Below are positions 23,654-32,727 of a stretch of DNA of 49,300 nucleotides, piece by piece. This stretch comes from Chitinophagaceae bacterium. Lineage in GTDB: Bacteria; Bacteroidota; Bacteroidia; Chitinophagales; Chitinophagaceae. Position 1 is the first letter of the stretch. Every line of letters begins with the position of its first letter. Under the pieces are notes generated by a model. That model was not told the origin of the DNA and did not search any database. It was given only the letters and a program-made list of their open reading frames with translations. Location: positions 1 through 49,300 of the forward strand of contig JALHRP010000028.1 of the NCBI GenBank assembly GCA_022841365.1, in the 5' to 3' direction. The position numbers were made by a program, and so were the translations under genes.

Positions 23654-26515
23654 ATGAGTACTGAGGTTCAACAGCAAAAAAGCAAGCTTTCTGCATCTCT
23701 GCAAAAAGACGATATCTATATTAAAGGGGCAAGAGTACACAATCTCAAAAATGTATCGGTTCATATTCCACGTAATCAATTTATTGTAGTAACAGGTGTT
23801 TCGGGCAGCGGTAAGTCATCTTTAACCATTGATACACTGTATGCCGAAGGCCAGAGACGTTATGCAGAAAGTTTAAGTGCGTATGCAAGACAGTTTCTGA
23901 ACCGAATGAATAAGCCCGATGTGGATTTCATCAAAGGATTATGTCCGGCTATTGCTATTGAACAAAAAGTAATTACCCGAACACCACGCAGTACCGTGGG
24001 CAGTATGACGGAGGTATATGATTATCTCCGCTTGCTCTTTGCCAGGATTGGCAAAACAATTTCTCCTGTAAGCGGTAAAGAAGTAAAGAAAGATGATGTG
24101 GCCGATGTGGTAAAAGCCATCAGCGAACAAAAAGAAGGTACTAAGATTTTAATGCTGGTAAAATTCCCTGTGCATGCAAAACGGAATATAAAGGAAGAAT
24201 TAAATATTCTGTTGCAGAAAGGGTTTACAAGAGTGTATGCTAAAAAGCAATCAGCGAAAAATAAAAAACAGGAGCCGGGTGAAATTTTGCACATTGAAGA
24301 TTTGCTTGAACAAACAGAGAAAGCGTTGAGTGAGCTGTTTAAAAGTAAAGAATCTGCAACGGTCGTTTATGTATTGATTGACCGTTTGGTAAGCAGAACA
24401 TTTGAAGAAGATGAATTGCATCGTATTGGCGATAGTGCAGGCACTGCTTTTTTTGAAGGGGAAGGAGAGCTGTATCTTGAAATGGGCGATAAAGAGTTTG
24501 TACATTTTTCTAACCGCTTTGAACTGGATGGAATAAAGTTTGAAGAACCTGTTCCTAATTTATTTTCATTTAACAATCCTTATGGTGCGTGCCCCGTATG
24601 CGAGGGCTTTAGCCAGATACTTGGCATTGATGCAGATCTGGTGATACCGGATAAAAGTTTAAGTGTGTATGAAGGTGCAGTTGCGCCATGGAAAGGAGAG
24701 AAGCTTGTTTGGTGGAGAGATCAGTTTGTAAAGGCAGCTGCAAAATCAGGGTTTCCTGTGCACAAAGCTGTAATGGATTTAACAGCTGAACAATACAATC
24801 AACTCTGGAAAGGTATTGGCACTGCACTTGGCATAGATGATTTTTTTAAAGAGGTAGAACAGAATTTATATAAAGTACAGTATCGTGTTTTGTTAAGCCG
24901 CTACCGTGGCAGAACACTTTGTACAGAATGTGAAGGTTATCGCTTGCGTAAAGAAGCTTTGTATATAAAGGTGGGCGATAAACATATTGGTGAACTGTGC
25001 GAAATGCCCGTAAGAGATTTGAAAGTTTGGTTTGATGCATTAAAGCTCAGTGAGTACGATAAAGAAGTTGGCAAACGTATTTTACTAGAAATTGATAACC
25101 GTATCCAAACACTGCTGAAGGTTGGTCTTGGTTATCTCACACTAAACCGACTGGCTAACAGTTTAAGCGGAGGCGAAAGTCAACGTATTCAACTCACCCG
25201 TTCTTTAGGAAGTAATCTCACCGATTCATTATATATTCTTGATGAACCATCCATTGGTTTGCATCCCAGAGATACTGCCAATCTTATCACTGTTTTAAAA
25301 GAGCTCCGCAATCTGGGAAATACGGTTGTAGTTGTTGAGCATGATGAAATGATGATGCGTGAAGCCGATCATATTATTGATATGGGCCCGCTTGCCAGTC
25401 ATCTCGGAGGTGAAGTTATTGCCGAAGGAAATTATGATGCCATCATCAGCAATAAAAAAAGTCTCACCGGAAAATATCTTAGCGGCGAGAAAGTGATTGA
25501 TGATTTTGGAAAACCACGTAAATGGAACCGCAGTATTAAAGTAGAAGGAGCAAGACAACACAACCTGAAAAATATTACTGTAGAGTTTCCATTAAATGTG
25601 TTGTGTGTAGTAAGTGGTGTAAGCGGCAGTGGTAAAACAACGTTGGTAAAAAATATTTTATACCCTGCATTAAATAAACTCAAAGGTGAGTTTGGCGATA
25701 AAGCCGGTATGCATAAACAACTGAGTGGTGATATTGAGTCCATTGCCCAGCTGGAAATGATTGATCAAAACCCGATAGGGAAAAGCAGCCGCAGTAATCC
25801 TGTTACCTATATCAAAGCATACGACGAAATAAGAGATGTGTTTTCATCGCAGCCTTTAAGTAAGATCAGAGGATTTATGCCCAAACATTTTTCGTTTAAT
25901 GTTGATGGCGGAAGATGTGATGCATGTAAGGGTGAAGGTGAACAGGTAGTAGAAATGCAGTTTCTTGCAGATGTGCATTTAACCTGTGAAGTATGCGCAG
26001 GTAAACGTTTTAAAGAAGAAGTGCTGGAAGTAAAGTACAATGATAAAAGTATTCATGATGTACTGGAGATGAGTGTAGATGAAGCGTTGGAGTTTTTCCG
26101 GCTCGAAAAAGATCTGGTTAAAAAACTTACTCCGCTTGCAGACGTAGGATTGGGATACATTAAACTGGGTCAGAGCAGTGATACGTTGAGTGGCGGTGAA
26201 GCTCAACGTGTAAAGCTTGCTTCTTTTCTTGGCAGGGGAAACGGACAGGGAAACATCCTGTTTATTTTTGATGAGCCAACCACAGGATTACATTTTAATG
26301 ATATCAATAAGCTGCTGAAGAGTTTTCATGCACTCATTGAAAAAGGTCATTCAGTGATTGTGATTGAACACAATACCGACGTCATTAAACGGGCCGATTG
26401 GCTCATTGATCTGGGCCCCGAAGCAGGTGATGGTGGAGGTGAAATTGTTTACACCGGCCTTCCTTCAGGAATAATCAATCATAAAAAAAGCCGTACTGCC
26501 ACATATCTCATTTAA
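23654..26515 (+). CDS. uvrA: Excinuclease ABC subunit A
   Basis: The 953-residue damage-recognition ATPase of nucleotide excision repair, working with UvrB and UvrC. It has two ABC modules: Walker A motifs GVSGSGKSSL (about residue 48) and GVSGSGKTTL (about 653), signatures LSGGESQRIQLTR and LSGGEAQRVKLAS, and Walker B motifs ILDEPSIGLHP and IFDEPTTGLHF. Zinc-binding CxxC pairs are visible in ACPVCEGF, LCTECEGYR, CDACKGEGE and CEVCAGKR. The length and the set of motifs are normal. The stop overlaps that of the convergent T9SS gene in a shared TTAA. There is no terminator in between. Confidence 0.98.
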   Translation: MSTEVQQQKSKLSASLQKDDIYIKGARVHNLKNVSVHIPRNQFIVVTGVSGSGKSSLTIDTLYAEGQRRYAESLSAYARQFLNRMNKPDVDFIKGLCPAIAIEQKVITRTPRSTVGSMTEVYDYLRLLFARIGKTISPVSGKEVKKDDVADVVKAISEQKEGTKILMLVKFPVHAKRNIKEELNILLQKGFTRVYAKKQSAKNKKQEPGEILHIEDLLEQTEKALSELFKSKESATVVYVLIDRLVSRTFEEDELHRIGDSAGTAFFEGEGELYLEMGDKEFVHFSNRFELDGIKFEEPVPNLFSFNNPYGACPVCEGFSQILGIDADLVIPDKSLSVYEGAVAPWKGEKLVWWRDQFVKAAAKSGFPVHKAVMDLTAEQYNQLWKGIGTALGIDDFFKEVEQNLYKVQYRVLLSRYRGRTLCTECEGYRLRKEALYIKVGDKHIGELCEMPVRDLKVWFDALKLSEYDKEVGKRILLEIDNRIQTLLKVGLGYLTLNRLANSLSGGESQRIQLTRSLGSNLTDSLYILDEPSIGLHPRDTANLITVLKELRNLGNTVVVVEHDEMMMREADHIIDMGPLASHLGGEVIAEGNYDAIISNKKSLTGKYLSGEKVIDDFGKPRKWNRSIKVEGARQHNLKNITVEFPLNVLCVVSGVSGSGKTTLVKNILYPALNKLKGEFGDKAGMHKQLSGDIESIAQLEMIDQNPIGKSSRSNPVTYIKAYDEIRDVFSSQPLSKIRGFMPKHFSFNVDGGRCDACKGEGEQVVEMQFLADVHLTCEVCAGKRFKEEVLEVKYNDKSIHDVLEMSVDEALEFFRLEKDLVKKLTPLADVGLGYIKLGQSSDTLSGGEAQRVKLASFLGRGNGQGNILFIFDEPTTGLHFNDINKLLKSFHALIEKGHSVIVIEHNTDVIKRADWLIDLGPEAGDGGGEIVYTGLPSGIINHKKSRTATYLI

Positions 26516-27507
26516 TAAACAATCACTGTTTGATCCTGTTTTGTTCCTGCTGCATCACTTAAGATGATGCGATAGGTTCCTTTGGGCAAATGGCTGATGT
26601 TTATTTCAAGTTTAGATGGCAAGCGATCGTATGTAAACTGATCGGCTCTTTTTCCTGACGATGTAAAAATGGCAATGCTTACAGGCGCCTGTACTGCTGA
26701 AGCTTCAACCATAATATGTAATTGAGATGAGACAGGATTTGGATACACTGTGAATTTTTTCACTGTATTGCGACTCATTAACTCTGTAGAGGAGTAATAA
26801 ATTGCTCCATTACTTTCTTTGGCAGTAATGCGGTAATAGACTGTTCCGTTTGGCGGAAAACTGTCTGTATATGCATATTGCTTAATGGCCTCGTTTGAAA
26901 CTTTTGAAGCAAGATTGGATACTATTCTCCAATTTCTTGCATCTGTGCTTCTTTCAATATCATAACCTGTAATCTGAAACTCATCACTTACAGTCCAGCT
27001 CAATTGTGCCTGTTGTTTTGCATTTGCTTTTACTAGAAACGACTGAAATTTTACTGCCAGAACACCTAGTGCAAAACCATTGGGAGAAATGCCTGATGCT
27101 GCACTTGCAAACGCCGGACCTACGATGGTTCCGCTTGTGCCCTGATATTTATTGACGTTTCCTATCTTAATAACAGATGAAGGAGATCCGGTGCTGGTAA
27201 TGTATCCGTTGGGGTAAATGTTTACAGATGATGCTGATCCCAGCTCAAGTTTTCCTCCCGGGTCAAAATGCAATCTCCCGAAAACCCGGATAGCTAAATT
27301 GGGTGCGTTACTGTAAATGTTTGTTTTAACTGTAATGGTAATACCTGCAGGAACTAATACGGTATCTCCATTTTGCGGTATTCCGGATGGGCTCCAGTTG
27401 CTGCTTACAACCCAACCTTGTCCCGTATTACTAATAGCAGTGCGTATAGTTGCCTCGCCATGCTGGAATAAAATGAGGAATAGTAAAACAGTAAAAATTG
27501 TTTTCAT
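26512..27507 (-). CDS. Exported protein with T9SS sorting domain
   Basis: 331 residues from the ATG at 27507, which begins the signal peptide (KTIFTVLLFLILFQHGEA); the frame has seven extra codons upstream. The mature N-terminus has a beta-helix-like segment (WSPSGIPQNGDTVLVPAG) seen in many cell-surface T9SS cargos. A fibronectin-like module (about 175-245, ITGYDIERSTDARNW) follows, then a type A sorting domain (KFTVYPNPVSSQLHI, ending with TVIVY). It should be secreted to the surface. The substrate or ligand is unknown. It is convergent with uvrA. Confidence 0.88.
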   Translation of the reverse strand: MKTIFTVLLFLILFQHGEATIRTAISNTGQGWVVSSNWSPSGIPQNGDTVLVPAGITITVKTNIYSNAPNLAIRVFGRLHFDPGGKLELGSASSVNIYPNGYITSTGSPSSVIKIGNVNKYQGTSGTIVGPAFASAASGISPNGFALGVLAVKFQSFLVKANAKQQAQLSWTVSDEFQITGYDIERSTDARNWRIVSNLASKVSNEAIKQYAYTDSFPPNGTVYYRITAKESNGAIYYSSTELMSRNTVKKFTVYPNPVSSQLHIMVEASAVQAPVSIAIFTSSGKRADQFTYDRLPSKLEINISHLPKGTYRIILSDAAGTKQDQTVIVY

Positions 27508-27672
27508 GGATAGTGGATTTGGAATCATAAAATTAAGTGTAACTACTTAAATAAACAAGGTAGATATCACTACCCTGAAAATAAGAGTATTTGTTCCTTC
27601 AATCCCGTAATTGTACTATGGTAACAGGTAAATCAACCGAATAAGAAAATAAAAAGGGAAGTGGCTGACACG

Positions 27673-27700
27673 AAAAATCCCTCTCAAGTGAAAGGGATTT
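27673..27700 (-). terminator. Terminator of the glyA-DUF4293 unit
   Basis: On the minus strand an 8-bp stem (aaatccct with agggattt) is followed by TT and CG. It lies 29 bases beyond the stop of the DUF4293 gene. The T-run is short. Confidence 0.6.
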
Positions 27701-27728
27701 ATACAAGTCAAATAAAAATACAGATGAA

Positions 27729-28136
27729 TTATCGTAAACGGTCCATGCTTTTAATCAGCTGCTCATCCTTTCTGATACCCATCCATGCAAGAATGAAAAA
27801 GACGGGTATGGCAAATGATAATACAGATGTTAATGTAAAATTGCCTTCCAGATATTGTTTGGTTTGCATAAAGTAAACAACCAGTGCAACAAGCTGAAGC
27901 AGTAAGCCTCCTAATGAAAGTTGTATTTGCAACCTTCGGTTTTTAAATAAAAAAAGCGCAGCAAGTGCAAGTAAAGAAACTGCAACTGCAAGTATCAGCA
28001 ACAGGAAACTGGACGTGCCTTTTAATTCAGCAAACAGATTGTTGTCTTTGTTACCGCTGTAAAAAGACCACTTTAAGCTTGCCAGCGAACATGCTGCAGC
28101 AAGTAATAACCAGATGCTTTGTATTCGTTGAATCAT
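27729..28136 (-). CDS. DUF4293 family membrane protein
   Basis: 135 residues with four transmembrane helices and the family start MIQRIQSIWLLLAAACSLAS. DUF4293 is, as far as I know, confined to Bacteroidota and has no known function. A second helix pair is at about 42-62 and 72-92, and a fourth at 105-122, ending with charged residues. It follows glyA on the same strand with a 38-base gap, so it may be cotranscribed. Confidence 0.85.
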   Translation of the reverse strand: MIQRIQSIWLLLAAACSLASLKWSFYSGNKDNNLFAELKGTSSFLLLILAVAVSLLALAALFLFKNRRLQIQLSLGGLLLQLVALVVYFMQTKQYLEGNFTLTSVLSFAIPVFFILAWMGIRKDEQLIKSMDRLR

Positions 28137-28174
28137 AACAATGAATTTAATTTAACAACAAAGGGCAGCATCAA

Positions 28175-29455
28175 TTAACCCAGTTCAGGGTACAGCGGAA
28201 ACTGCTCCATAAATGCCTTTACTTCTTTTTGAATAGACGCAAGCATCATTTCATCATCCGCATTCATCAAACTGCGATCAATTACATCAACAACAAAGTC
28301 CATGTGCTCTTCTTTCATGCCTCTGCTTGTAATAGCTGCAACACCTGTACGGATACCGCTTGTTACAAACGCACTTTTATCATCAAACGGAACCATGTTT
28401 TTGTTGGTAGTAATTTCGGCTTTGCCCAACACCTGTTCTGCTTTTTTACCACTGATGTTTTTATTACGGAGATCAATCAGCATTAAATGATTATCGGTGC
28501 CGTCAGAAATTAATTTGTAATCTCTGCTTACAAATGCTTTTGCCATAGCCTGTGCATTCAACTGCACCTGTTTGGCATAAATTCCAAAATCATCCGTAAG
28601 TATTTCACCAAATGCAACAGCCTTCGCTGCAATTACATGTTCTAATGGTCCGCCCTGCTGACCCGGGAAAACACCCATGTCAATCAGGTTGCTCATCATG
28701 CGTATATTGCCCTTTACATCTTTCAACCCAAATGGGTTTTCAAAATCTTTATGCATGAGGATGATCCCGCCTCTTGGTCCACGTAATGTTTTATGTGTGG
28801 TTGATGTTACAAAATGACAATGTTCAAATGGAGAGCTCAAAAAACCTTTTGCTATTAATCCTGCAGGATGCGCCATATCACACAATACAAATGCACCCAC
28901 TTCATCAGCAACTTTACGAATGCGTGCATAATCCCAATCACGGCTGTAAGCACTGGCACCGCAATAAATTAATTTTGGTTTCAGTGTTCTTGTTTTTTCT
29001 TCCAGTGTTTCGTAATCAATTAAACCGGTTTCTTTTACTACACCATAAAAATGCGCTTCATACAATTTACCGCTGTAGTTAACAGGTGATCCATGTGTAA
29101 GATGTCCGCCCATGCTTAAATCAAGGCCTAACGTAATATCGCCCGGTTTTAAAATAGCTTGTGTAACAGATGCATTTGCCTGTGCACCGCTATGCGGCTG
29201 AACGTTTGCATATTCGCAATTGAAAATTTCTTTTAAACGATCAATGGCTAATTGTTCTGTTTGATCTACAATTTCACAACCGCCATAATAACGGCGACCG
29301 GGATAACCTTCTGCATATTTATTAGTTAACACGCTGCCCATAGCCTGCATCACCTGCAGCGATGTAAAGTTTTCTGAAGCAATAAGCTCAATACCGTGCC
29401 GCTGACGTTGTAATTCCAGATTGATGAGGTTAAAGATCGCCGTATCTCTTTGCAT
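28175..29455 (-). CDS. glyA: Serine hydroxymethyltransferase
   Basis: 426 residues. This PLP enzyme interconverts serine and glycine while loading one-carbon units on tetrahydrofolate. Visible motifs are IELIASENF at residue 22, [13 protein letters not shown] at 47, and the PLP lysine Lys222 in [15 protein letters not shown]. The length is normal. The minus-strand box TATTTTTG at 29504-29511 is a plausible promoter element, giving a leader of about 45 bases. No glycine riboswitch is visible there. The DUF4293 gene follows it. Confidence 0.97.
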   Translation of the reverse strand: MQRDTAIFNLINLELQRQRHGIELIASENFTSLQVMQAMGSVLTNKYAEGYPGRRYYGGCEIVDQTEQLAIDRLKEIFNCEYANVQPHSGAQANASVTQAILKPGDITLGLDLSMGGHLTHGSPVNYSGKLYEAHFYGVVKETGLIDYETLEEKTRTLKPKLIYCGASAYSRDWDYARIRKVADEVGAFVLCDMAHPAGLIAKGFLSSPFEHCHFVTSTTHKTLRGPRGGIILMHKDFENPFGLKDVKGNIRMMSNLIDMGVFPGQQGGPLEHVIAAKAVAFGEILTDDFGIYAKQVQLNAQAMAKAFVSRDYKLISDGTDNHLMLIDLRNKNISGKKAEQVLGKAEITTNKNMVPFDDKSAFVTSGIRTGVAAITSRGMKEEHMDFVVDVIDRSLMNADDEMMLASIQKEVKAFMEQFPLYPELG

Positions 29456-29503
29456 ATTGTGAGGATCGTTTAAAATTGATTGTTAACTGAAAGAACCGAG
29501 CCG

Positions 29504-29511
29504 CAAAAATA
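29504..29511 (-). promoter_or_regulatory. -7 element of glyA
   Basis: Read on the minus strand, TATTTTTG matches the consensus TAnnTTTG. No TTG is present at the proper spacing, so only half of the promoter is supported. Confidence 0.45.
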
Positions 29512-29632
29512 AGCCCCGCACTTTTGAGATGGTGGATTGTACAGGTATTTTTTTAAACAACTTTACACCCGTTAAAAATCGGTTTATCTAAAAAGTCCTA
29601 CTTTAGCCGCTTCGATCAGATCAAGTGATATT

Positions 29633-30625
29633 ATGAAGGCAATTATTCCCGTGGCCGGTGCAGGTACAAAACTCCGTCCACATACATATACTCAACCCAA
29701 AGCGCTCATCCCAATTGCTGGTAAAACGGTACTCAGTATCATTATTGAGCAACTGCATGAAGCAGGCATACAGGAATTTATTTTCATAACCGGATATCTT
29801 GGTGATAAAATTCAGGACTACATCAAAGAAACCTTTCCTCATATTCAAAGCATTTTCGTTCATCAGGGCGAGCGGCAGGGACTTGGTCATGCCATCTTAC
29901 TTACCCAACCTCATGTAACAGGCGATGAAGTGGTGATTGTGCTGGGTGATACGGTTTGTGAATATGATATTAAAGAAGTACTCAGCAGCAGCAACTCCAT
30001 GCTTGCTGTAAAAAAAGTGGATGACCCCCGCAGTTTTGGTGTGGCAGAAATGGATGAAGAGGGAGCTATTTTAAAAGTGGTGGAGAAACCGCAAATCCCC
30101 AAAAGTAATATGGCGCTGGTGGGCATTTATAAAATAAAAGAAACGGCCATGATGTACGATTGCCTGGCAATTAATTACAGAGATGGCGTTAAAAACCGGG
30201 ATGAATTCAGTTTAACTGATGCGCTGCAATGTATGATAGAGAAAGGCGTGTCTTTTCAATCCTTTAAAGTGCTTAATTGGTTCGACTGCGGAAATAAAGA
30301 TTCCTTGCTTGAATCAAACGCAACATTGCTGAAAAAATTCGGCACATCTGTTTCAGCAGATCACCGGTTTGAAAATGTAATTGTTGTGGAACCTGTGAGC
30401 ATTGGTAAAAACTGCGAAATCAAAAATTCCATCATTGGTCCAAATGTATCAGTAGGCGATAATACTACCATCAATTCTTCCATCATAAAAGAATCCATCA
30501 TTGGTTCTTATGCCGATCTGTATGATATTGTGCTTGAAGATTCACTCATAGGAAGTGATACCGAAGTGAAGGGTGAAACAAGGAGTTTAAATATTGGCGA
30601 TAATACAGAGATTGATCTGGGGTGA
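29633..30625 (+). CDS. Sugar-phosphate nucleotidyltransferase with C-terminal hexapeptide-like repeats
   Basis: 330 residues. The N-terminal Rossmann-like domain has the nucleotide-binding signature PVAGAGTKLRPHTYTQPKAL, and an acidic metal site follows in VIVLGDTVCEYD. The C-terminal part contains left-handed beta-helix repeats (IGKNCEIKNSIIGPNVSVGD, then IKESIIGSYADL). This is the layout of glucose-1-phosphate thymidylyltransferase-like or mannose-1-phosphate guanylyltransferase-like proteins. Lys where most relatives have Arg in the GT-LR motif is a mild variation. The sugar and nucleotide cannot be fixed from sequence. The gene stands alone, not in a polysaccharide cluster. Confidence 0.88.
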   Translation: MKAIIPVAGAGTKLRPHTYTQPKALIPIAGKTVLSIIIEQLHEAGIQEFIFITGYLGDKIQDYIKETFPHIQSIFVHQGERQGLGHAILLTQPHVTGDEVVIVLGDTVCEYDIKEVLSSSNSMLAVKKVDDPRSFGVAEMDEEGAILKVVEKPQIPKSNMALVGIYKIKETAMMYDCLAINYRDGVKNRDEFSLTDALQCMIEKGVSFQSFKVLNWFDCGNKDSLLESNATLLKKFGTSVSADHRFENVIVVEPVSIGKNCEIKNSIIGPNVSVGDNTTINSSIIKESIIGSYADLYDIVLEDSLIGSDTEVKGETRSLNIGDNTEIDLG

Positions 30626-30631
30626 TGCTTT

Positions 30632-30940
30632 TCAGATAATCTGCGTCATTGATTTACGGTTGTACTGAATACTTAACACAATCATCTTTCCTTTATGATT
30701 ATTCATAAAAATAACGACATAAGGAAAGTTATTTATTCCAATAATATTGATTCTGTAACTGAAATGCTCCTTTGTGTTATAATCCCAGAGCTCGTTATGG
30801 TTAAAATCCAGACTGTATATATCCTGATAGGTTTTTAATAAAGAGGTTAAGAAATCCTTAGCCCGGTCAGCGTTTTTTGTTTTAAGCTCAGCAATGATTT
30901 TCTGCACATCATTGCTGCATTTTTCATGAAAATAGAGCAT
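30632..30940 (-). CDS. RelE/ParE-type toxin
   Basis: 102 residues with the small ParE/RelE layout: two N-terminal helices (residues about 6-44) followed by strands ending in NFPYVVIFMNNHKGKMIVLS and IQYNRKSM, close to the FPY...Y family pattern. The start lies 4 bases after the antitoxin stop, so the pair forms one unit. Whether it cleaves mRNA on the ribosome or poisons gyrase cannot be told. The convergent nucleotidyltransferase gene ends 6 bases away, with no terminator visible. Confidence 0.8.
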   Translation of the reverse strand: MLYFHEKCSNDVQKIIAELKTKNADRAKDFLTSLLKTYQDIYSLDFNHNELWDYNTKEHFSYRINIIGINNFPYVVIFMNNHKGKMIVLSIQYNRKSMTQII

Positions 30941-30944
30941 TGAA

Positions 30945-31169
30945 TTATTTTATTGATAAAAGATGGTCATCTAATTCAATCAGACATTCCTTTTCGTTTT
31001 CAATATCTTTCCATCGTTGTTGAATAACATCTTTCTGATCTGAAGAGAAATCTTCAGTTGAATAGAGATAGCCTTCACCAAAGTCATTTAAACTGGCCTG
31101 AATCAGGTTGGATATTTTCTTTCGTTCATCAGGAGAAAGGAGTAATATCTGTCGAATGAGTTCTTCCAT
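30945..31169 (-). CDS. Antitoxin of the addiction-module (Unstab_antitox-like) type
   Basis: 74 residues. The N-terminal half has the pattern IRQILLLSPDERKKISNLIQ then SLNDFG, matching the addiction-module protein family whose members neutralise RelE/ParE toxins. The C-terminal half is acidic and probably unstructured alone, the part that would wrap the toxin. It is first in the pair. A minus-strand TACTTTTA box lies about 20 bases upstream, one mismatch from the -7 consensus; the antitoxin may repress it. No separate DNA-binding domain is obvious. Confidence 0.75.
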   Translation of the reverse strand: MEELIRQILLLSPDERKKISNLIQASLNDFGEGYLYSTEDFSSDQKDVIQQRWKDIENEKECLIELDDHLLSIK

Positions 31170-31207
31170 CTTTTGTTTTTATTTAATTTACAGTTTAAAA
31201 GTAAGTC

Positions 31208-32161
31208 ATGACTGGTATATTTTCTAATCGGATCACTCAGCTATTTGAAATTGAAAAACCCATCATACAGGCTGGTATGATCTGGGCCAGCGGATGGCGT
31301 TTAGCCAGTGCCGTAAGCAATGCCGGAGCACTGGGAATGATCGGCAGCGGAAGCATGTACCCCGAAGTATTAAGAGAGCACATTCAAAAATGCAAGGCTG
31401 CTACATCAAAACCATTTGCTGTAAATGTTCCTTTGTTATATCCTGATATTGATAAACACATTAACATCATCCTTGAAGAAGGCGTAAAAATTATGTTTAC
31501 CAGCGCAGGCAATCCTAAAACCTGGACATCCACACTGAAAGAAAAAGGAATTACAGTAGTGCATGTAATCAGCAGCAGCAAGTTTGCACTCAAAGCACAG
31601 GAAGCAGGTTGCGATGCAGTGGTAGCAGAAGGCTTTGAAGCAGGCGGACATAACGGGCGAGAAGAAACCACCAGCATGGTATTGATACCTGCTGTTAAAA
31701 AAGCAGTGAACATCCCTGTAATTGCAGCAGGTGGTATTGCAACCGGCCGTCAAATGCTGGCAGCAATGGTATTGGGTGCCGAAGGGGTGCAGGTTGGCAG
31801 CCGTTATGTAGCAAGTGAAGAGGCCAGCAGTCATATCAATTTTAAACAAGCGGTGATTAACAGCAACGAAGGCGATACCGTTCTTACACTGAAGCAACTG
31901 GCACCTGTACGGTTAATTAAAAATGAGTTTTACAAACAGGTACAGGAGGCAGAACAAAAAGGAGCTACACCGGAAGAGTTACAGCAATTGCTGGGCAGAG
32001 CAAGGGCAAAGAGAGGAATGTTTGAAGGTAATTTGGTAGAGGGTGAACTTGAAATTGGACAGGTGAGTGCATTGCTGGATGATATTTTACCAGCAGGCGT
32101 AATTACCAATCATCTCTGGCAATCTTTTCAGGAAGCTTTGGCTAATCCTCTGGGGACCTGA
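31208..32161 (+). CDS. FMN-dependent nitronate monooxygenase/FabK-like oxidoreductase
   Basis: 317 residues with a TIM-barrel fold of the nitronate monooxygenase (2-nitropropane dioxygenase) family. Motifs are PIIQAGMIWASGWRLASAVS near the start, the catalytic His patch AEGFEAGGHNG at about residue 140, and the phosphate-binding IPVIAAGGIATGRQM and AEGVQVGSRYV. FabK enoyl-ACP reductases share these features, so a role in fatty-acid synthesis is the main alternative. The gene is divergent from the toxin-antitoxin pair, 38 bases away. Confidence 0.85.
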   Translation: MTGIFSNRITQLFEIEKPIIQAGMIWASGWRLASAVSNAGALGMIGSGSMYPEVLREHIQKCKAATSKPFAVNVPLLYPDIDKHINIILEEGVKIMFTSAGNPKTWTSTLKEKGITVVHVISSSKFALKAQEAGCDAVVAEGFEAGGHNGREETTSMVLIPAVKKAVNIPVIAAGGIATGRQMLAAMVLGAEGVQVGSRYVASEEASSHINFKQAVINSNEGDTVLTLKQLAPVRLIKNEFYKQVQEAEQKGATPEELQQLLGRARAKRGMFEGNLVEGELEIGQVSALLDDILPAGVITNHLWQSFQEALANPLGT

Positions 32162-32209
32162 TTCATTTCCCTTGCCTGAACAATTTAACAATTCCGGATG
32201 TTGTAAGAA

Positions 32210-32242
32210 TTGCTCCAACTATCAGCATTTTGTGTAACTTTA
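32210..32242 (+). promoter_or_regulatory. Possible promoter of the small exported protein gene
   Basis: TTG at 32210-32212, a 22-base spacer and TAACTTTA at 32235-32242 (one mismatch in the last base of the consensus). The start codon is at 32270. Confidence 0.45.
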
Positions 32243-32269
32243 TTTTCCTATCATCTCAAAACGATTGTT

Positions 32270-32665
32270 ATGAAGAAATTATTTTTTGTCTCCCTTTTCA
32301 TGACAGCTGCTTCAGTTGCAGGATATGCAGGAACCGACAAGGGTGGTGAAACAGGCTCGGTTCAGGGAACTATTGTAGATGCAGAAACAAGAAAGCCGCT
32401 GGCCAATGTTACGTTTACAGCTACCATTAAAAAAGCATCTTTTCAAAAAGATATTGTAACCGATGCCAATGGCAATTTCAAAATAAATAATGTTCCTGTT
32501 GGGGAGCATTCATTGCTCATTGATAAAGTTGGTTACAGGGCTGCTAAGAAAGACGGCATTGTTATTAAAGACGGTGTTGTGTTTAAAGTTGATTTTGAAG
32601 TAATAGAAGCAGAAGAGGAAATTCATCAGCCATTCGTTTCGCCCATCACCATTCATTCTTTTTAA
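32270..32665 (+). CDS. Exported carboxypeptidase-regulatory-like domain protein
   Basis: 131 residues from the ATG at 32270, where a signal peptide starts (KKLFFVSLFMTAASVAGYAG); the frame extends upstream without reason. The mature protein is one CarboxypepD_reg-like beta-sandwich (GSVQGTIVDAETRKPLANVT, then DANGNFKINNVPVGEHSLLI). Such domains begin SusC/TonB-dependent receptors, but here it stands alone with an acidic tail. Probably periplasmic; the role is unknown. A possible promoter is at 32210-32242 and a bidirectional terminator follows. Confidence 0.85.
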   Translation: MKKLFFVSLFMTAASVAGYAGTDKGGETGSVQGTIVDAETRKPLANVTFTATIKKASFQKDIVTDANGNFKINNVPVGEHSLLIDKVGYRAAKKDGIVIKDGVVFKVDFEVIEAEEEIHQPFVSPITIHSF

Positions 32666-32681
32666 ACAAGCATATTTCAAT

Positions 32682-32713
32682 AAAAAAACCTCAGCAAGCG
32701 TTGAGGTTTTTTT
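32682..32713. terminator. Bidirectional terminator
   Basis: aaaaaaacctca (32682-32693) pairs perfectly with tgaggttttttt (32702-32713) around an 8-base loop. A- and T-tracts on both sides serve the convergent genes. It resembles the terminator at 38872-38903. Confidence 0.85.
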
Positions 32714-32727
32714 ATTGCATTGAATGA

